Positions 6,041-7,918 of a stretch of DNA of 7,918 bases are shown here, one piece after another. Source of the stretch: Verrucomicrobia bacterium UBA5540. Lineage in GTDB: Bacteria > Verrucomicrobiota > Kiritimatiellia > Kiritimatiellales > Tichowtungiaceae. A model generated the notes under the pieces. The model did not search any database, was not told the DNA's origin, and saw only the letters and a program-made list of their open reading frames with translations. The stretch is taken from NCBI GenBank assembly GCA_002423675.1, contig DINM01000026.1:32770-40687 (forward strand). The letters are read 5' to 3'. Every line of letters begins with the position of its first letter. Positions within the stretch are counted from its first letter, which is position 1. The position numbers and the translations under genes are program-made.

Positions 6041-6127
6041 ATCAGAATAATTAAGGACAAAATGATTCTTGGGCCGGGGAAACCTTTCCAATGTTTGGAA
6101 AATTATTCTGTCCATAATTATTCTGAT
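6041..6127. mobile_element. 87-bp inverted-repeat element, miniature-element-like
   Basis: Bases 6041-6067 and 6101-6127 are inverted repeats matching at 24 of 27 positions around a 33-bp centre. Each arm holds two units related to those around the nuclease gene: AATTATTCTGTCC and AATTATTCTGATT on the right, and the reverse complements of AATCATTTTGTCC and AATTATTCTGAT on the left. The units face outward as they do around the nuclease cassette, but no gene lies between. The centre contains an exact TTCCAATGTTTGGAA palindrome. The element occupies most of the dprA-SDR gap, beginning 19 bases after the dprA stop. It could be a gene-less miniature relative of the cassette or a REP-like element. 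It could also fold in RNA, but no T run follows. Confidence 0.65.
6086..6100. repeat. Palindromic repeat TTCCAA-TGT-TTGGAA, copy 4
   Basis: This is identical over 15 bases to 3760-3774, about 2.3 kb away, and is nested just inside the right arm of the 87-bp inverted-repeat element. With the following AATTA it also resembles the coding copy at 6390-6404. Confidence 0.9.
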
Positions 6128-6171
6128 TTGATTGCTACTGTTCAGTGTCTTGATGTTTTAAAGGAGAGGTT

Positions 6172-7245
6172 ATGAAAGCAATTGAAGTGGCCCCGCTGCT
6201 GCGCGGACTGACATTTGACGGAGAGAAAGGCGACATTGTCGTCTTCAAAGAAACCCTCGAAAAGGCGGAGTTGAATTGCACCGCAGAAGAGCTGGCTGCG
6301 AAGTTTAAACCCGGCATGTGCTCGGTAAGCGTGGACGGCGTCGGCGGGTTCCTGCTCGGCGAAGATTATGACGATGCGGTGAACGGAACTTCCAATGTTC
6401 GGAAAATTACCGGCCGCGCGGCGGTTGTGAACAATAAGGTGGCTGTAGTGACCGGCGGCGCGCAGGGCTTCGGCGAAGGGATTGTGCGCGAGCTGATCAA
6501 AAACGGCGCGCTCGTTTTTATCGCCGATATGAATGTCGAGGGCGCGAAAAAACTGGCCGCGAGCCTCAATGCGGAAGCCGGACGCACGGACGCTTTCGGT
6601 GTCGCGGTGAACGTGGCGGACGAAGATTCCGTGAAGGCGATGATCGATGAGATCGTTTTAACGGTCGGGGGCATTGACCTGTTTGTCAGCAATGCGGGCG
6701 TACTCAAAGCGGGTAGCGTGAAGGAAATGACGCTGAAAGATTTCAAGTTTGTCACCGACGTAAATTACATAGGGTTCTTTCTTTGCACCAAACATACCGC
6801 GCCGGTGATGGCCGCGATGAATAAACCGACCTCCAACTATTTCACCGATATTGTGACGATCAGCTCCAAGTCGGCGCTCGAAGGCTCGAACAAAAACGGC
6901 GCGTATGCCGGTTCCAAGTTCGGTTCGGTCGGTCTGGTGCAGAGTTTCGCCAAGGAACTCGTGACCGACAACATCAAGGTGAACACCGTTTGCCCCGGAA
7001 ACTTTTTCGATGGTCCGCTCTGGAGCGATCCGGAGCGCGGACTGTTTACGCAGTATCTGAACACCGGCAAAGTTCCCGGGGCAAAAACGGTCGCCGATGT
7101 TCGCCGCTTCTACGAAAAACAGGTTCCGATGAACCGCGGTTGCTTCGGCGACGATGTGACCAAGGCGATTCTTTATGCTGTGGAACAGAAGTATGAAACC
7201 GGACAGGCCATTCCGGTCACCGGCGGCCAGGTTATGTTGAACTGA
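6172..7245 (+). CDS. SDR dehydrogenase, sorbitol-6-phosphate 2-dehydrogenase-like, with N-terminal extension
   Basis: The short-chain dehydrogenase domain spans about residues 88-357: VAVVTGGAQGFGEGI (cofactor loop, 90-104), SNAG (173-176), VNYIG, TISSKSALEGS (candidate catalytic Ser232 or Ser234) and YAGSK (Tyr245, Lys249). The C-terminus, with QVPMNRGC, TGQAI and VTGGQVMLN, resembles SrlD/SorD, which oxidise D-sorbitol 6-phosphate to D-fructose 6-phosphate with NAD. The downstream SorE-like gene supports that substrate. A strong AAGGAGAGG (6161-6169) just before ATG 6172 fixes the long start. Residues 1-80 are therefore an extra segment absent from the E. coli enzyme; I do not recognise it, and it has no signal peptide or membrane helix. 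A TTCCAA-type repeat copy encodes residues 73-77, at the junction. The exact substrate could be another sugar-alcohol phosphate. Confidence 0.82.
   Translation: MKAIEVAPLLRGLTFDGEKGDIVVFKETLEKAELNCTAEELAAKFKPGMCSVSVDGVGGFLLGEDYDDAVNGTSNVRKITGRAAVVNNKVAVVTGGAQGFGEGIVRELIKNGALVFIADMNVEGAKKLAASLNAEAGRTDAFGVAVNVADEDSVKAMIDEIVLTVGGIDLFVSNAGVLKAGSVKEMTLKDFKFVTDVNYIGFFLCTKHTAPVMAAMNKPTSNYFTDIVTISSKSALEGSNKNGAYAGSKFGSVGLVQSFAKELVTDNIKVNTVCPGNFFDGPLWSDPERGLFTQYLNTGKVPGAKTVADVRRFYEKQVPMNRGCFGDDVTKAILYAVEQKYETGQAIPVTGGQVMLN
6390..6404 (+). repeat. TTCCAA palindrome copy inside the SDR gene
   Basis: TTCCAATGTTCGGAA differs from the intergenic consensus by one base (C for T in the right arm). Identity continues into AATTA as at 6101-6105. 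It encodes part of TSNVRKI, in the linker between the extra N-terminal segment and the Rossmann domain. Confidence 0.6.
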
Positions 7246-7266
7246 TTTTAAAAATAAGGAGCATTC

Positions 7267-7918
7267 ATGAAAACGAAAGCAGTACGTTTATACGGCGAAA
7301 AAGACCTGAGACTCGAAGAGTTCGAGCTCCCGCCAATCAAGGAAAACGAAATCCTCGCGAAGATTACCTCGGACAGCATCTGTATGTCGTCCTACAAAGC
7401 ATCCAGTCAGGGAACGCAGCATAAGCGGATTCCGAACGATGTCGCAGACAATCCGATCATCATCGGTCATGAATTCTGCGGCGAAATCGTCGACGTCGGC
7501 GAGAAGTGGGCCGATCAGTTCAAAGCCGGACAAAAATTTTCCATTCAGCCCGCGCTGGTGGATGAAACCGGTCCGGTCGGCGTTCTGTCGGCGCCCGGTT
7601 ATTCCTACCAGTACATCGGCGGCGACGCGCAGTACATCGTCATTCCGGAAGAGGTGATGCGTAATAACTGCCTGCTTCCGTTTGACGGTGAAGCATTCTA
7701 TCACGGATCGCTGGCTGAACCGATGTCCTGCATCGTCGGCGCTTATCACGCCAACTATCACACCACGCCCGGTAGCTATGTCCACAGCATGGGCATCAAA
7801 GAAGGCGGCGCAACGGCGGTTCTCGCCGGCGTCGGCCCGATGGGTCTCGGTGCGATCGACTACGCCATTCACTGCGACCGGAAACCGGGATTGCTGGTTG
7901 TGACCGATATCGACAATG
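7267..7918 (+). CDS. Zinc-type dehydrogenase, L-sorbose-1-phosphate reductase-like, 5' part
   Basis: The frame is open from ATG 7267 to the window end: 217 residues plus one base, so the gene is truncated on the right. AAGGAG lies five bases before the start, and the SDR stop is 21 bases upstream, indicating one operon. It is a medium-chain dehydrogenase: DSICMSSYK (Cys39), IIIGHEFCGEIVDVG (His68, Glu69), SLAEPMSCIVGAYHANYH (Glu151) and the nucleotide-binding AGVGPMGLGAIDYA (187-200). The Cys4 structural-zinc lobe of classical alcohol dehydrogenases is not visible. The TSDSICMSSYKAS, EHKR-like QHKRIPND and AYHANYHTT segments recall SorE, which reduces L-sorbose 1-phosphate to D-sorbitol 6-phosphate, the substrate assigned to the upstream SDR. 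A different polyol or polyol-phosphate dehydrogenase remains possible. Confidence 0.83.
   Translation, partial: MKTKAVRLYGEKDLRLEEFELPPIKENEILAKITSDSICMSSYKASSQGTQHKRIPNDVADNPIIIGHEFCGEIVDVGEKWADQFKAGQKFSIQPALVDETGPVGVLSAPGYSYQYIGGDAQYIVIPEEVMRNNCLLPFDGEAFYHGSLAEPMSCIVGAYHANYHTTPGSYVHSMGIKEGGATAVLAGVGPMGLGAIDYAIHCDRKPGLLVVTDIDN

Overview
The window is bacterial and carries the end of a ribosomal-protein operon, an acetate-metabolism operon, a short repeat-rich stretch around a nuclease-like gene, dprA, and the start of a sugar-alcohol phosphate operon. All recognisable genes lie on the + strand. Protein sequence styles, the long GxxExxY-type protein and the dispersed short palindromes recall the Verrucomicrobiota/Kiritimatiellota/Lentisphaerota area. 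That placement is an impression without a search, and I hold it at moderate to low confidence.

Layout: 1-431 is the 3' part of rpoA (RNA polymerase alpha, including its C-terminal domain), followed by rplQ (ribosomal protein L17, 454-834) and a strong intrinsic terminator (858-900). Then pta (938-1915) and ackA (1940-3145) form an acetyl-CoA to acetate/ATP module. An oligoribonuclease-type DEDDh exonuclease gene (orn-like, 3142-3756) overlaps the ackA stop codon. From 3757 to 4058 there is no convincing gene. This stretch holds several copies of a 15-bp palindrome (TTCCAA, three bases, TTGGAA), a perfect 20-bp palindrome, and paired 12-13-base repeat units.

A GxxExxY-type PD-(D/E)XK nuclease-like gene (4059-4862) is framed by inverted blocks, each made of two units close to AATGATTTTGCC. 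Full-length dprA (4903-6021) starts 18 bases after the right block. Between dprA and the next gene, an 87-bp inverted-repeat element (6041-6127) has related paired units in the same orientation with only 33 bp between its arms, so it looks like a small gene-less relative of the nuclease cassette. From 6172 onward, an SDR dehydrogenase with an extra N-terminal segment (sorbitol-6-phosphate 2-dehydrogenase-like) and a truncated zinc-type dehydrogenase (L-sorbose-1-phosphate reductase-like) fit a route L-sorbose-1-P to D-sorbitol-6-P to D-fructose-6-P.

The most interesting material is 3760-4884 together with 6041-6127: a putative nuclease-associated repeat element beside its possible miniature derivative, plus a second palindromic repeat family, one copy of which lies inside a coding sequence at a domain junction. 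Mobility and any link between nuclease and repeats are inferred from arrangement only.
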